Below are positions 1 through 10,877 of a DNA stretch of 64,000 bases, piece by piece (within the stretch, counting starts at the first letter, position 1; the number at the start of each line of letters is the position of its first letter). The notes beneath the pieces were generated by a model that was given only the letters and a program-made list of their open reading frames with translations, ran no database searches and had not been told where the DNA came from. The stretch spans positions 2,920,001 to 2,984,000 of the forward strand of contig OV121092.1 of NCBI GenBank assembly GCA_921293015.1. Reading direction: 5' to 3'. The stretch comes from Phorcus lineatus (taxonomy: Eukaryota; Mollusca; Gastropoda; Trochida; Trochidae). Position numbers and translations under genes: made by a program.

Positions 1-207
1 TGTTACATCTGTTGTATTCCACTATGAACAATCTTTTTGAAAGTGAACATTTTTAGTTTTTGACCGAAGAAAAACCTTTATCGAAATATTTGGTAACTCA
101 AACAAACAGGGCTTGAATTTTGAACAAGTGTGCTACATCACTACCACAAGCAACACAGTCCAAGCGCGTTAAGTAATGAATTAATAAGTAACCAATCCAT
201 AAACTCT

Positions 208-235
208 TCAATGGTGGTATTTCTAGACATAAAAT
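208..235 (-). pseudogene. Decayed exon 3 of the A-type secreted peptide gene
   Basis: The minus strand matches the 3' end of the 34-nt terminal exon seen intact at 6198-6231, including the His-His-stop end and the following bases. An in-frame TAG stands three codons before the conserved His-His, and no acceptor is recognisable. It lies in the position expected for exon 3 of the A1 locus, so A1 probably lacks a usable terminal exon unless one exists outside the window. Confidence 0.5.
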
Positions 236-957
236 GTATTTTTTAAACTTGTCTAGGAGAATTGATGTTGAAAAACCCTTTGACCTTTTAATATATATAT
301 ATTATATATATATTAAAAGGGCAGTGGCAAGTTTTTTCAGGAGATCTGACGCAAAACAAAAATAAAAGACAATGTCTTTTTACCATAAAATTCTGAAACA
401 ACATAACATGTGCGGTCAGGCTTCATCAATGCAATTCTTTATCTTAAATTATTTAAATATGTTTACACTAAAATGGTCGCAAACCCTATTCCTCAGAGAC
501 TTGGGAACTTGGGACTACGGATACTTGGGTTTATTCATACATCTAATCTTATTCATAGAATATTTTTTTATGTGAACATTTTTAAGAAATAACATTTTGT
601 AAGAACGTATCGTCTTAGACTGCATGTCGTGATAGGCCGAGAGCACTCACCCCTTGCACATTGTGTCACATGCTGTATCCAGGAGAGCATTAGTGAAAAC
701 AACCAAACATTCCTTTTCACACTGAGCTTCTGTGGCGTCGGATCCAAACTTGCCAACCAGATCATTGACGAACTTCTTGATCTCGTCCACGTTGAAGACT
801 TAAAATGAAGCGTTTGATATGAACACGTCTCATTAACAAAACTTCTAAAACTAAATGTCTGATGACAATCCTGATGGTAACCAAGCTGACCGGCTTTCGA
901 CATTTCAACAATGAAGAAATTAAGTTTTTTTCAATAACTTACAGCGATTAGGAAACT

Positions 958-1030
958 TGTATGACACTTTATGGTTGTTCATGACATTTTATGGTTGTTC
1001 ATGACATTTCATGGTTGTTCATGTTCATGG
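958..1030. repeat. Three to four copies of a 20-21-bp tandem repeat in the A1 intron
   Basis: The block with the core ATGACATTTTATGGTTGTTC is repeated with small changes. The same array sits at about 8249-8321 in copy 2, so it predates the duplication. Confidence 0.8.
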
Positions 1031-1424
1031 CATTTCACTGTAACTAGCTTAAGCATGATGCTCGCAGAGTTCTTAAGTGAACTACTTTTTTGGTTTCACA
1101 TGTTCATTTGGTCATGAACGTCTATTTAAAATGTTGTTGTGTCAAATTTATAACTAGAACCAGGTCGACAATTAGATAGCATGAACGGGTTTGTATAACA
1201 ATTGATTCATCATCGGTCAAAGCTATGGTAATTTTATCAAACTGGATAGATGTCATTAAAAGCAAAGAAACCAAAATCAGAATCTGATACAAGATTATTT
1301 ACTCTAACTGCTTGAAGATTTTAGATTGTATTCTAGATTCAGTGACATTTTTATTATACTAACCATCAAAACAAGATAAAACAGGTTAATTAATGTGAAT
1401 TACGTTACAGAAGTGATTGTGTGA

Positions 1425-1478
1425 TAACCAATAGCGGGATTCGAACCTGGGATCTTAAGCTGAGAGTTAGGCACTCTA
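1425..1478 (-). mobile_element. tRNA-derived SINE relict (B-box region)
   Basis: The minus strand reads GGTTCGAATCC, a perfect tRNA T-arm/B-box, preceded by a degenerate anticodon-like region, but no D-arm or acceptor stem can be built, so it is not a tRNA gene. Identical relics lie at 8716-8769 (copy 2) and a decayed one at 17687-17730 (A3), all in the same intron of the A-type genes. A fuller copy of such a SINE is at 24545-24640. Confidence 0.55.
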
Positions 1479-2261
1479 CGGATTTTGTGAATTATACGAA
1501 TTATGTAATAACACGAGTTGTAACCCAAATCATAAAAACGGTTTTTCGATCATTAACTTACAGTTGGTAAGCAAGTTAGCTCCCAAGATCATTGGCAAAA
1601 CACACAGTAGTAGAATAACGACCTTCATCTTGAGTTTCTGTGAGGTGATCTGGGGGGAAATAATGTGACATACGATTTGGTTCTCAAACATACGTCAATG
1701 AAAGCTGATACTATGAATATATCGAATACTGTGCACACGTTACAATCCGAGTTTACCCGGACCCAGAGTTACAATAAAACATGTTTAAGTTGTAATTTGT
1801 GATCGAAAACCGGACAATGGCACGCGCCAATGACTTGTATTGACAATGTATTTCTGGAAACTTATATAAAGCAAAAGACAAAGAAAATATATATTGATAG
1901 TGTATAGTAGATTAATTTACTTATATTCAGTTGAATAAGATGCACAATTTTGAGAACTATATCACGTTTTTTTTAATTATTATTGAAAACGAGAAAACAT
2001 CCAAATTTTGGTATTTAGAGTTAAGATGAAAGGGACGATATTTGAATTGAACTGAATACAGATGGTTTTTAGGCTCTTATTTAATGCAAATCAAGATTTA
2101 TGAAACATACACTCAACATTTAAAGTACAAATGTCCAACACAAGATTTTTTTTAAAACGGCTTTCTTAATTTTGTCAAGTACATGCTACACCAAGAATTG
2201 TTTCATCACTTCAAATAACAAAATATTTGAAAGACAATACACTAAGCTAAAAGATTTCCAA

Positions 2262-2275
2262 CACTCACCTAATTT
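2262..2275. other. Deletion scar: A1 core promoter missing
   Basis: Compared with copy 2, the sequence jumps here from the splice donor of the untranslated exon (rc of the 9551-9561 block) directly to the equivalent of 9717. About 155 bp with the TATA box and start site are gone. The diverged A3 copy retains this segment, so the loss is derived in A1. Confidence 0.8.
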
Positions 2276-2999
2276 ACCGTCAAACCGTGTTTAGAGGAAC
2301 GGTCACATATGGTCGACATATAAACAATTTTTACTAAACTCTGAGTCCGACAAAAAATGTTTTGACTAACGTATAAAAACAGATTTAATTATGGTGCTTC
2401 TGAAATAGTCCGCTATAGTAACCATAACGTCATTTCTCCGTAAAATGTTGTTATTTGAAATTTTTTTAAATATTTAGGACTGTGATGAGGTTTATACTTA
2501 TTTTTCTGGAGACGAGAAAAACAATATTGACCAAGGACTTCCTCCTCGGTCATCATTGTTTTTTTCTTGAATTTATGAAAATGGCATTGCTATCATCAGC
2601 GGCTTATTGTTGTAACTTTTGGTTTGAGTTCTAAATACGAAGTTTACTTAAAACAAATGAAACATTGACATTACTTTTGAAGAGAAATGATTGAATGATT
2701 TCCTAGATATCACCCCTAGACGGCCCACGTATCAGGCTATTTACCTCCATTTTATCAAATTAACAGAGTGATACTCAATACTTAAGCTATTAGGGTTGAC
2801 AAATATTTTACTGAATTACGTTTTTTGGATGAATTACACTTCATGAAATTAGAATTTTAGGTTTGCATTGAATTGAAATTGCTCAATATTGGTATCACAT
2901 TAAGAATTAATATGCAAATCATTTCAAATCATAGTTTGTAAATCAACATCTTAAGGGGGATGTAGCATATTTTTTGGAAAGATTTATTCATAATTCAAG

Positions 3000-3150
3000 T
3001 TTTCTTCAATTAACCTTAGGTTAAGCCAAATGAATTATCTTCAGAGGGTGAAAACAGCCAATTTCCCGACCTGATCACCCATAGTAGCAGATGAAATAAG
3101 CAAAATCCACTGGATTCCATGTTGGTATGAACATCTCATAGGAGCCCAAA
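3000..3150 (+). repeat. Dispersed repeat R1, truncated copy
   Basis: This is one of at least eight copies of a roughly 150-350-bp interspersed sequence, with the core GCCAAATG..TTATCTTCAGA and a later GGCCATTTTTGTGTGAACAC. Copies are at about 3000-3150, 3930-4240, 10410-10570, 12840-13180, 18870-19190, 25690-25990, 42490-42640 and 48060-48350. All read in the plus direction. I do not recognise the family and see no terminal repeats. Confidence 0.6.
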
Positions 3151-3216
3151 AAGGCGATATATATTAACACAAAAAAACTTCTTCATAGTTCAAGTAATAA
3201 ATAGATAAAAAACAAA

Positions 3217-3694
3217 TGCGGTGGTTGTGGCGAAGATTACATAGGACAAACGGGGGACACACTTAGATCAAGAGTGAGGGTCCATAGGCAGCAAATCAGG
3301 GACCCGTCCTACCGCTACATTCCACTGAGTGAACATATAGAAAGATGCGCCGGGAATAATTTTAAAATATTCCCCTTCTACAAAGTCATGTCGAACAGTG
3401 ATGAAAAGAGAAAGATGAAAGAACATTATTTCATTAAACTTTTCAAGCCACAATTAAATGCAATTAATGTCACCTAACTTTGTCCATATCTAAAAACTGC
3501 TGTTAGTATTATTATATGTGATTGATGTAAAGTAATGACGACACCAATCTGTGGGTACGCATCGATTGTCAAGAGTTATGCGCCCCTTGTTCTGTGACGT
3601 CATAGCATGGCAACGTCATAAAGACCCCATGATGATCACTGAATAGTGTGAAACCGGTCGGGGATTTAAATCATTTCCAGACTTTTGTTTTTTA

Positions 3695-3697
<3 letters not shown>
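3217..3697 (+). mobile_element. Penelope-like retroelement, 3' fragment with half a GIY-YIG domain
   Basis: The reading frame enters mid-domain at CGGCGEDYIGQTGDTLRSR and runs through a C-terminal tail to the stop at 3475-3477, followed by about 215 bp of 3' sequence and a TA microsatellite. GIY-YIG after a cysteine cluster is the hallmark of the endonuclease of Penelope-like elements. The fragment equals 12140-12613 of copy 2, so it is what remains after the inner part of the palindromic pair was deleted. It is not functional. Confidence 0.85.
3623..3663 (+). ncRNA. Hammerhead-like motif in Penelope 3' region
   Basis: The order is CCCC, AUGAUGA, a hairpin CACU-GAAU-AGUG, GAAA, a short ACCGGU, C, and GGGG. 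CCCC and GGGG would close stem I, and GAAA plus the UC cleavage position fit a hammerhead with minimal stem III, as reported for Penelope-like elements. The first core base (C3) is replaced by A and a U-U mismatch closes stem II, so activity is doubtful. Sister copies are at 10901-10941 (minus) and 12546-12586 (plus). Confidence 0.4.

Positions 3698-3740
<43 letters not shown>
3698..3740. repeat. (TA)n microsatellite at the Penelope 3' end
   Basis: Uninterrupted TA dinucleotides directly follow the Penelope 3' end, as also at 12620-12665. Confidence 0.95.
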
Positions 3741-3742
<2 letters not shown>

Positions 3743-6190
3743 CGTTATATTCCATACAATAAGTATATTTACTGATGGGAAGCCAATGATACATGTCCAT
3801 ATGTATTCCAGTTAATAACATAACAGAAGGTATGTTTGCCAGGAAATATTTGCTCTCTTGACAGATGTCCAAGTCTCATTCCATGAAATATTTTTATAAT
3901 GTTAAGATTAAAGGTCGATAACAGAGTGCAACGGAGTGAAATAAACCATAAGTTTATGCCAAACGTATTACGTACAGTCAGTCAAAATATCTTGTTATTC
4001 AACCAGAAGAGACAATCAATAATCAAGCAAAATGCACATGCTGCCATTTTTGTGTAAACACCTTGAAATCACTTTTGGGATGGAAATGGATAAGCATAGA
4101 TTAACCGATCATGTCACGTTTGTTTTAAAACTGACTCTTTGATTGAAAACAATAGCTTGCAATTCGAAATATTTATTTTTGTTTTCTTGATATCACTGTA
4201 TTTTCCCAAAAACGTGCTACTGTACCTTAAAAATTAAAATTGTAACTAAACTTAACTTAACTTTGAACTACATCACAGTTTTAACACGTCAGAATTTAGA
4301 TTAATGAGGAAACAATGTCAGTGACAATGAAGAAGATGCTCTTATCATTTCAGTTCACATAATTTATGTTATTTGTTTGAAGGAGGTTTTCGGAAAGATT
4401 CCTAGACCCAACTAAAATTAAATATATTTAATGACAAACTTCGTCTAATCTGGATGAAATTCTTTTATTGAAAAAAAAATGCAATGGTTCAACTAAATTA
4501 AATGTTTTATCATTGTTATTATGACATTATTGTTATGTCATATTGATCGTTCAGCCTTTCGAATACTTTATTCACTGTTAAAAATAAAAACACTAAGAAA
4601 CTGCCACATTAAAACACTTTTGAATAAATATAAGACCTTTAAAATTTGCAACATAGAAAGTTTAAATTTAAATGCATGAGTTAGACTTGTTCATGCCCGG
4701 TAATGTATACGTTTTCAAGTTAATAATGCAAATTAAGATATCTACTAGAACTTTGAACAAGTTCCAAATTTAAGGTTACAGGATTGGAAGACTTTTTTCA
4801 GCTTTGCCCAAACATTATTCGTTAAAGGAGGGATATGTATTAACTCATAATGAAATGAGGAAATTGAGACAAATTTTAAGTAGAGAATTCCAGGCCACAG
4901 TCAAATACGACATGTCAGACCTAGCATTCAAACATTGTCATAATCCTCATTTACACTAAGTTTTCTGAAACTGATGCATGAAGGTGCTATAACATACATG
5001 AATTACATTTGCAATAGACTCTTCATATAGATTATGACACATTTGTGGTGTATTTGGAATGTTTGGAATGGAGTTTTTTTCTTGACACATGCCATATTAA
5101 TCTCACCGAGTGAGTTTGAAAATATATATTATAACAATTCGAACACCCATAGTGATAATAAATTACTTTTCTACCCCATGATATTTGCATGCTATTTGAA
5201 GAAATTTGAAATGGATACATTATCACTACCGATTGATATCATTTGTATAATGGTTAAGCTGAAATTTTAACTTTCTCTGTGCCCATTGCGAGAGCGTTTC
5301 ATGCTGAAATCTAAAATATTGGGAGAGAACTGAATTAATTATAGAAGTTTCAAACGTTTAAAAGTGTAGACGTGGAAGAAGGTGTTCTACGGTGGTGTGT
5401 TTTTGTGAACAATTTATAACAACTTTACATACAATTAATGTACAACCTGTCAATCGACTATAGTTCGGACCAAACAACAAATATCCATATTCACTGCGGT
5501 AGGCTTTGTCCGACAAAAAAATCAGTTTTATATAAGATGCATAAAATAGTAAAATAAATGCAGTTTTGACATATAAAGTCAAACCGAACACCAATGTCAA
5601 TAGGTTCACAAACGTGTCATCTGAAATTGCAAAATAATCCTTTTATTAGTTCATTATCCCTTAATATGGCCATCGACTTATTTTAAAGGCCTCGGCAACA
5701 AGGAATAGTTTGATTGAAGAAGGATTTATCAAGTCGTATATTTGGCAGATAGTTTGTGACGCTTTGTGCCTAGTTTGTGCATGAAATTCCAGCATAATGT
5801 AAATCTAATCATGTTTATTCTCACTAAATTGAAACCACTCATAAAGCTTTTGGCAACTAAGTGATCATTGATCGTCTAAATATACCATGAGCTTGATCCA
5901 CTAGATAATGACATACTTATACGACATGGCGCAGTACCTGAGATATATTGTAATATTTTCTATTAGCATATGATTTCTTGTGCGTTTTGATATTAAATCC
6001 GTAGTTTTCGCCATCAATGCATATCACTTTTTTCACTTCATATAATGTAATTTATAATCTTTATATATCATTTATATCTATGGATGTTGACCAATGAACA
6101 ACGTGTTACTGATATTATCAGTTGTAATCATTAAATAATAATAACTTCAAGAAATTTTATGTTTTATTCATCAAGGGCTAACAAAAGGTT
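3741..6190. other. Non-coding part of duplication copy 1
   Basis: Apart from the R1 repeat at 3930-4240 I see no exon, promoter or mobile-element coding sequence. The two ORFs at 5032-5270 overlap on opposite strands, have no recognisable features and are not preserved as a codon pattern. The same sequence follows the Penelope pair in copy 2 (12666-15230). Confidence 0.6.
6163..6168 (-). promoter_or_regulatory. Polyadenylation signal AATAAA downstream of A2 exon 3
   Basis: On the minus strand AATAAA occurs about 30 bp after the stop codon of the A2 terminal exon. The same signal is at 15202-15207 for A3. Confidence 0.65.
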
Positions 6191-6197
6191 GAACTCT

Positions 6198-8919
6198 TCA
6201 ATGGTGGAACTTCTGGATAAGTCCTTGAACTCTGCAAAAAAAAGCAAAGATACATTAAAGAATGCATGATCTCTTAACATGTTATTTTAATTGCGCTTGA
6301 TTCTATTCAAAACATCAAACTCGACTTTCATTTCATGTAAGGATAACAGATGAATAACAATTTTAAGTTTCAAATTAAATTCGAGAGACGACCTTATATA
6401 TGTTAAAAAGCTAGAATCATTAAACACAGAATACTATTAATGCATATCTGTTTGTCTGCTCACTGTATATGAATTTCAAAACAACTGATATACAGATTGC
6501 GGGCATTCGCGAGGGTGTTTTTTTACCAAAGTTTATTCTTATAATTTTATAATCGTCTTTATACATAATCAATATACTACCAATAAATGATACTTTTCTG
6601 CAACAGGCAGTACTGTTTGATAAACAAATAACATTATTGATTATTTTGGTATATTAGACTCTAACAAAACTTACTGCAGCAATACATTAACATTGATATC
6701 TGACGTTTATTCGTTACTTTACTAGAGGAAGCAAAATATACTCATGGAAAAAAGTTAAGCATCACCAAAGTTTTTTTCCAAAAAAATTGCTTAATTAGAA
6801 AAAGGATAAATTGTAAAAGTTATCTTATGAAATGATAGAACCATAATCAAGCCGTTTAGGAAAGAATATTTCATTCACATGACGTTTCGCTATTTTTGGA
6901 TATTCGCATTAGTAAGATGTTGATATTGCAACATTGCAGCATAAACCTGTTACAATTTACTGAGAAATAAAATAAATCCTCGGTAGTTGTAATTCCATTC
7001 TTTTAACCTTACTGGTCAAAGTCTTCCCTTTAGGCAAACTTCACCAGTAATACATGTAACACTATGTAGTTCAAAACCGTTAATTCAAGAAAATTACAAA
7101 TTCAATATAAAGAAGGTCTAGTTTTAAAATCTGGTCAGTCAGATCAACCCTTCCAAAACAAAGAGAAGCAAGCAAACAACTCAAAAGATACCAAATTCAC
7201 ATGATTATATGATAAGTTAAACGTTATGAGAAAGTTTCATGAAGCTTAGCAAATCTATCGCTTTTACTCCAATTCTTAAATGGTATTCACACTTAAATAG
7301 CCGTGACAGATTTTTTGCTTTGTAGGTGACACCTCTTTCCTACAACTATGATTAATCTATTTGAGAAATGAGATGTTTGCCCAAACTAAATTCGATTACT
7401 ACCAACTAAATGTTTGGCAACTGTTACTGAAACATAAAGCAAGGAATTTGACACATATCTGCTTAGTGAGTATCTGCCACGACCACTCACCCCTTGCACA
7501 TAGTGTCACAGGCCGTGTCAAGGAGAGCATTGATGTTGAAAAAACTTTGACCTTTACATGGCCCCGTGGAATTTCATTCACAATCTACGACTTTGTACAT
7601 ATATCTTAAAAGGGCAGTGGTAAGGAGATCTGACGCAAAACAAAAATAAAGGACAAAATCTTTTTACCATAAAAGTCTGAAAGAACATAACATGTTCGGT
7701 TAGGCTACATCAATGCAATTCTTTATCCTAAATGATTAAAATATGTCTACACTAAAATGGTCGCAAACCCTATTCCTCAGAGACTTGGGAACTTGGGACT
7801 ACGGATACTTGGGTTTATTCATATATCTAATCTTATTCATAGAACATACATGTATGTTAAGTGTGAAAATTTTTAAGAAATAAACTTTTGCAAGAAAGTA
7901 ACGTCTTAGACTGCATGTCGTGATAGGCCGAGAGCACTCACCCCTTGCACATTGTGTCACATGCTGTATCCAGGAGAGCATTAGTGAAAACAACCAAACA
8001 TTCCTTTTCACACTGAGCTTCTGTGGCGTCGGATCCAAACTTGCCAACCAGATCATTGACGAACTTCTTGATCTCGTCCACGTTGAAGACTTAAAATGAA
8101 GCGTTTGATATGAACACGTCTCATTAACAAAACTTCTAAAACTAAATGTCTGATGACAATCCTGATGGTAACCAAGCTGACCGGCTTTCGACATTTCAAC
8201 AATGAAGAAATTAAGTTTTTTTCAATAACTTACAGCGATTAGGAAACTTGTATGACACTTTATGGTTGTTCATGACATTTTATGGTTGTTCATGACATTT
8301 CATGGTTGTTCATGTTCATGGCATTTCACTGTAACTAGCTTAAGCATGATGCTCGCAGAGTTCTTAAGTGAACTACTTTTTTGGTTTCACATGTTCATTT
8401 GGTCATGAACGTCTATTTAAAATGTTGTTGTGTCAAATCTATAACTAGAACCAGGTCGACAATTAGATAGCATGAACGGGTTTGTATAACAATTGATTCA
8501 TCATCGGTCAAAGCTATGGTAATTTTATCAAACTGGATAGATGTCATTAAAAGCAAAGAAACCAAAATCAGAATCTGATACAAGATTATTTACTCTAACT
8601 GCTTGAAGATTTTAGATTGTATTCTAGATTCAGTGACATTTTTATTATACTAACCATCAAAACAAGATAAAACAGGTTAATTAATGTGAATTACGTTACA
8701 GAAGTGATTGTGTGATAACCAATAGCGGGATTCGAACCTGGGATCTTAAGCTGAGAGTTAGGCACTCTACGGATTTTGTGAATTATACGAATTATGTAAT
8801 AACACGAGTTGTAACCCAAATCATAAAAACGGTTTTTCGATCATTAACTTACAGTTGGTAAGCAAGTTAGCTCCCAAGATCATTGGCAAAACACACAGTA
8901 GTAGAATAACGACCTTCAT
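6198..8919 (-). CDS. A2: small secreted peptide with C-x3-C-x12-C-x3-C motif
   Basis: Coding exons are 8853-8919, 7942-8089 and 6198-6231 (67, 148 and 34 nt; 82 residues). Residues 1-16 form a signal peptide (MKVVILLLCVLPMILG), with no dibasic site after it. Exon 2 gives an acidic-basic helix (DEIKKFVNDLVGKFG), SDATEAQ, then cysteines at about 49, 53, 66 and 70. Exon 3 encodes VQGLIQKFHH and a stop, with AATAAA after it. Splice sites are GTAAGT/AAG and GTGAGT/CAG, in phases 1 and 2. The spacing predicts two helices joined by two disulfides; that fold is inference. A TATA promoter is at 9598-9604. The last intron contains a truncated duplicate of exon 2 (7491-7531) left by the duplication. The family is not recognised by name. 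Confidence 0.75.
7491..7531 (-). pseudogene. Half of exon 2 at the duplication junction
   Basis: The minus strand encodes ALLDTACDTMCKG, the 3' part of an A-type exon 2, with an intact GTGAGT donor but no acceptor. At about 7531 it breaks into unrelated sequence that begins the next duplication unit. It marks where unequal exchange joined the units. Confidence 0.75.
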
Positions 8920-9559
8920 CTTGAGTTTCTGTGAGGTGATCTGGGGGGAAATAATGTGACATACGATTTGGTTCTCAAACATACGTCAATGAAAGCTGAT
9001 ACTATGAATATATCGAATACTGTGCACACGTTACAATCCGAGTTTACCCGGACCCAGAGTTACAATAAAACATGTTTAAGTTGTAATTTGTGATCGAAAA
9101 CCGGACAATGGCACGCGCCAATGACTTGTATTGACAATGTATTTCTGGAAACTTATATAAAGCAAATGAAAAAGAAAATATATATTGATAGTGTATAGTA
9201 GATTAATTTACTTATATTCAGTTGAATAAGATGCACAATTTTGAGAACTATATCACGTTTTTTTAAATTATTATTGAAAACGAGAAAACATCCAAATTTT
9301 GGTATTTAGAGTTAAGATGAAAGGGACGATATTTGAATTGAACTGAATACAGATGGTATTTAGGCTCTTATTTAATGCAAATCAAGATTTATGAAACATA
9401 CACTCAACATTTAAAGTACAAATGTCCAACACAAGATTTTTTTTAAAACGGCTTTCTTAATTTTGTCAAATACATGCTACACCAAGAATTGTTTCATCAC
9501 TTCAAATAACAAAATATTTGAAAGACAATACACTAAGCTAAAAGATTTCCAACACTCAC

Positions 9560-9604
9560 CTATCGACCAAGTGGCAGAGACTCTGTATTTAGCGCCTTAT
9601 ATAC
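9560..9604 (-). promoter_or_regulatory. A2 core promoter and untranslated first exon
   Basis: Reading the minus strand, TATATAA (9598-9604) is followed about 25-30 bp later by the expected start site. A short untranslated exon then ends at a strong donor (GATAG followed by GTGAGT, exon end 9560). The exon's last bases (TTGGTC.ATAG) are conserved in A3 at 19649. The segment is absent from A1. Confidence 0.65.
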
Positions 9605-10409
9605 TAATTGCATGCAGCAGATGTACAATATACACTCACGTCATGGGGAGCAAAACAGGTGACTATCATGTGTAGTAATCGTAGCTGACGAAAATATTTA
9701 AGTTTTAAAAAAACATAATTTACCGTCAAACCGTGTTTAGAGGAACGGTCACATATGGTCGACATATACACAATTTTTACTAAACTCTGAGTCCGACAAA
9801 AAATGTTTTGACTAACGTATAAAAACAGATTTAATTATGGTGCTTCTGAAATAGTCCGCTATAGTAACCATAACGTCATTTCTCCGTAAAATGTTGTTAT
9901 TTGAAATTTTTTTAAATATTTAGGACTGTGATGAGGTTTATACTTATTTTTCTGGAGACGAGAAAAACAATATTGACCAAGGACTTCCTCCTCGGTCATC
10001 ATTGTTTTTTTCTTGAATTTATGAAAATGACATTGATATCATCAGCGGCTTATTGTTGTAACTTTTGGTTTGAGTTCTAAATACGAAGTTTACTTACAAC
10101 AAATGAAACATTGACATTACTTTTGAAGAGAAATGATTGAATGATTTCCTAGATATCACCCCTAGAGGGCCCACGTATCAGGCTATTTACCTCCATTTTA
10201 TCAAATTAACAGAGTGATACTCAATACTTAAGCTATTAGGGTTGACAAATATTTTACTGAATTACGTTTTTTGGATGAATTACACTTCATGAAATTAGAA
10301 TTTTAGGTTTGCATTGAATTGAAATTGCTCAATATTGGTATCACATTAAGAATTAATATGCAAATCATTTCAAATCATAGTTTGTAAATCAACATCTTAA
10401 GGGGGATGT

Positions 10410-10570
10410 AGCATATTTTCTTCAATTAACCTTAGGTTAAGCCAAATGAATTATCTTCAGAGGGTGAAAACAGCCAATTTCCCGACCTGATCACCCATAG
10501 TAGCAGATGAAATAAGCAAAATCCACTGGATTCCATGTTGGTATGAACATCTCATAGGAGCCCAAAAAGG
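10410..10570 (+). repeat. Dispersed repeat R1, truncated copy in duplication unit 2
   Basis: Counterpart of 3000-3150, including the GCCAAATG..TTATCTTCAGA core. It stops before a 180-bp unique segment that copy 1 lacks, which leads into a TA microsatellite. Confidence 0.55.
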
Positions 10571-10756
10571 CGAACTACAATCCTTTTTTCGATATGGGTC
10601 AATGAGTATCTTGGATTCTCAAGTAGTTTGATTGTGGTTGTGGTCATTCTTCGTTAAGAATAAATCGAATCATGTAGGAACAAATTTTGTGTGCTGTTGT
10701 TTTTTTATTAACGCTTTTACCTATGAAGACTGTGCACTTGCTTGAATTTTCACCTT

Positions 10757-10758
<2 letters not shown>

Positions 10759-10828
<70 letters not shown>
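10759..10828. repeat. (TA)n microsatellite
   Basis: About 35 TA units lie just outside the left arm of the Penelope palindrome. Confidence 0.95.
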
Positions 10829-10831
<3 letters not shown>

Positions 10832-10877
10832 CACAAAAAAACTTCTTCATAGTTCAAGTAATAAATAGATAAAAAAC

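Larger units (their letters stand above)
651..1628 (-). pseudogene. A1: secreted cysteine-hairpin peptide gene, promoter lost
   Basis: Exon 1 (1562-1628) starts at the ATG and encodes a hydrophobic signal peptide (MKVVILLLCVLPMILG) followed by ANLLTN, ending at a GTAAGT donor in phase 1. Exon 2 (651-798, 148 nt) encodes an alpha-helical segment and the motif C-x3-C-x12-C-x3-C (QCEKEC to CDTMC), ending at a GTGAGT donor in phase 2. The exons are as good as those of A2. However, the TATA box and untranslated first exon are missing because of a deletion at about 2271, and the only downstream exon 3 candidate (208-235) carries a stop. I infer a non-expressed copy. Function unknown. Confidence 0.7.
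262..7531. repeat. Segmental tandem duplication, copy 1 (about 7.3 kb)
   Basis: This stretch matches 7532-16570 almost base for base in the same orientation. Copy 1 lacks four blocks present in copy 2: the A-gene promoter (equivalent of 9562-9716), about 250 bp next to a TA microsatellite (from about 10574), the inner part of a Penelope palindrome (10881-12139), and about 115 bp near 13990-14095. It carries about 28 bp near 2968-3005 that copy 2 lacks. Both copies end at the same junction, inside exon 2 of an A-type gene. Such similarity means a recent duplication, or two haplotypes wrongly joined in tandem by the assembly. Confidence 0.9.

Noticed and set aside
568..903. 111-codon minus-strand ORF starting MSKAGQLGYHQ
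   Set aside because: It reads exon 2 of A1 in a shifted frame. The exon's splice sites and cysteine motif define the real frame, and the same shadow occurs at 7799-8194.
1425..1478. tRNA gene on the minus strand
   Set aside because: Only the T-arm/B-box is tRNA-like; no D-arm, anticodon arm or acceptor stem pairs. The same relict recurs in the duplicates, so it is a SINE remnant.
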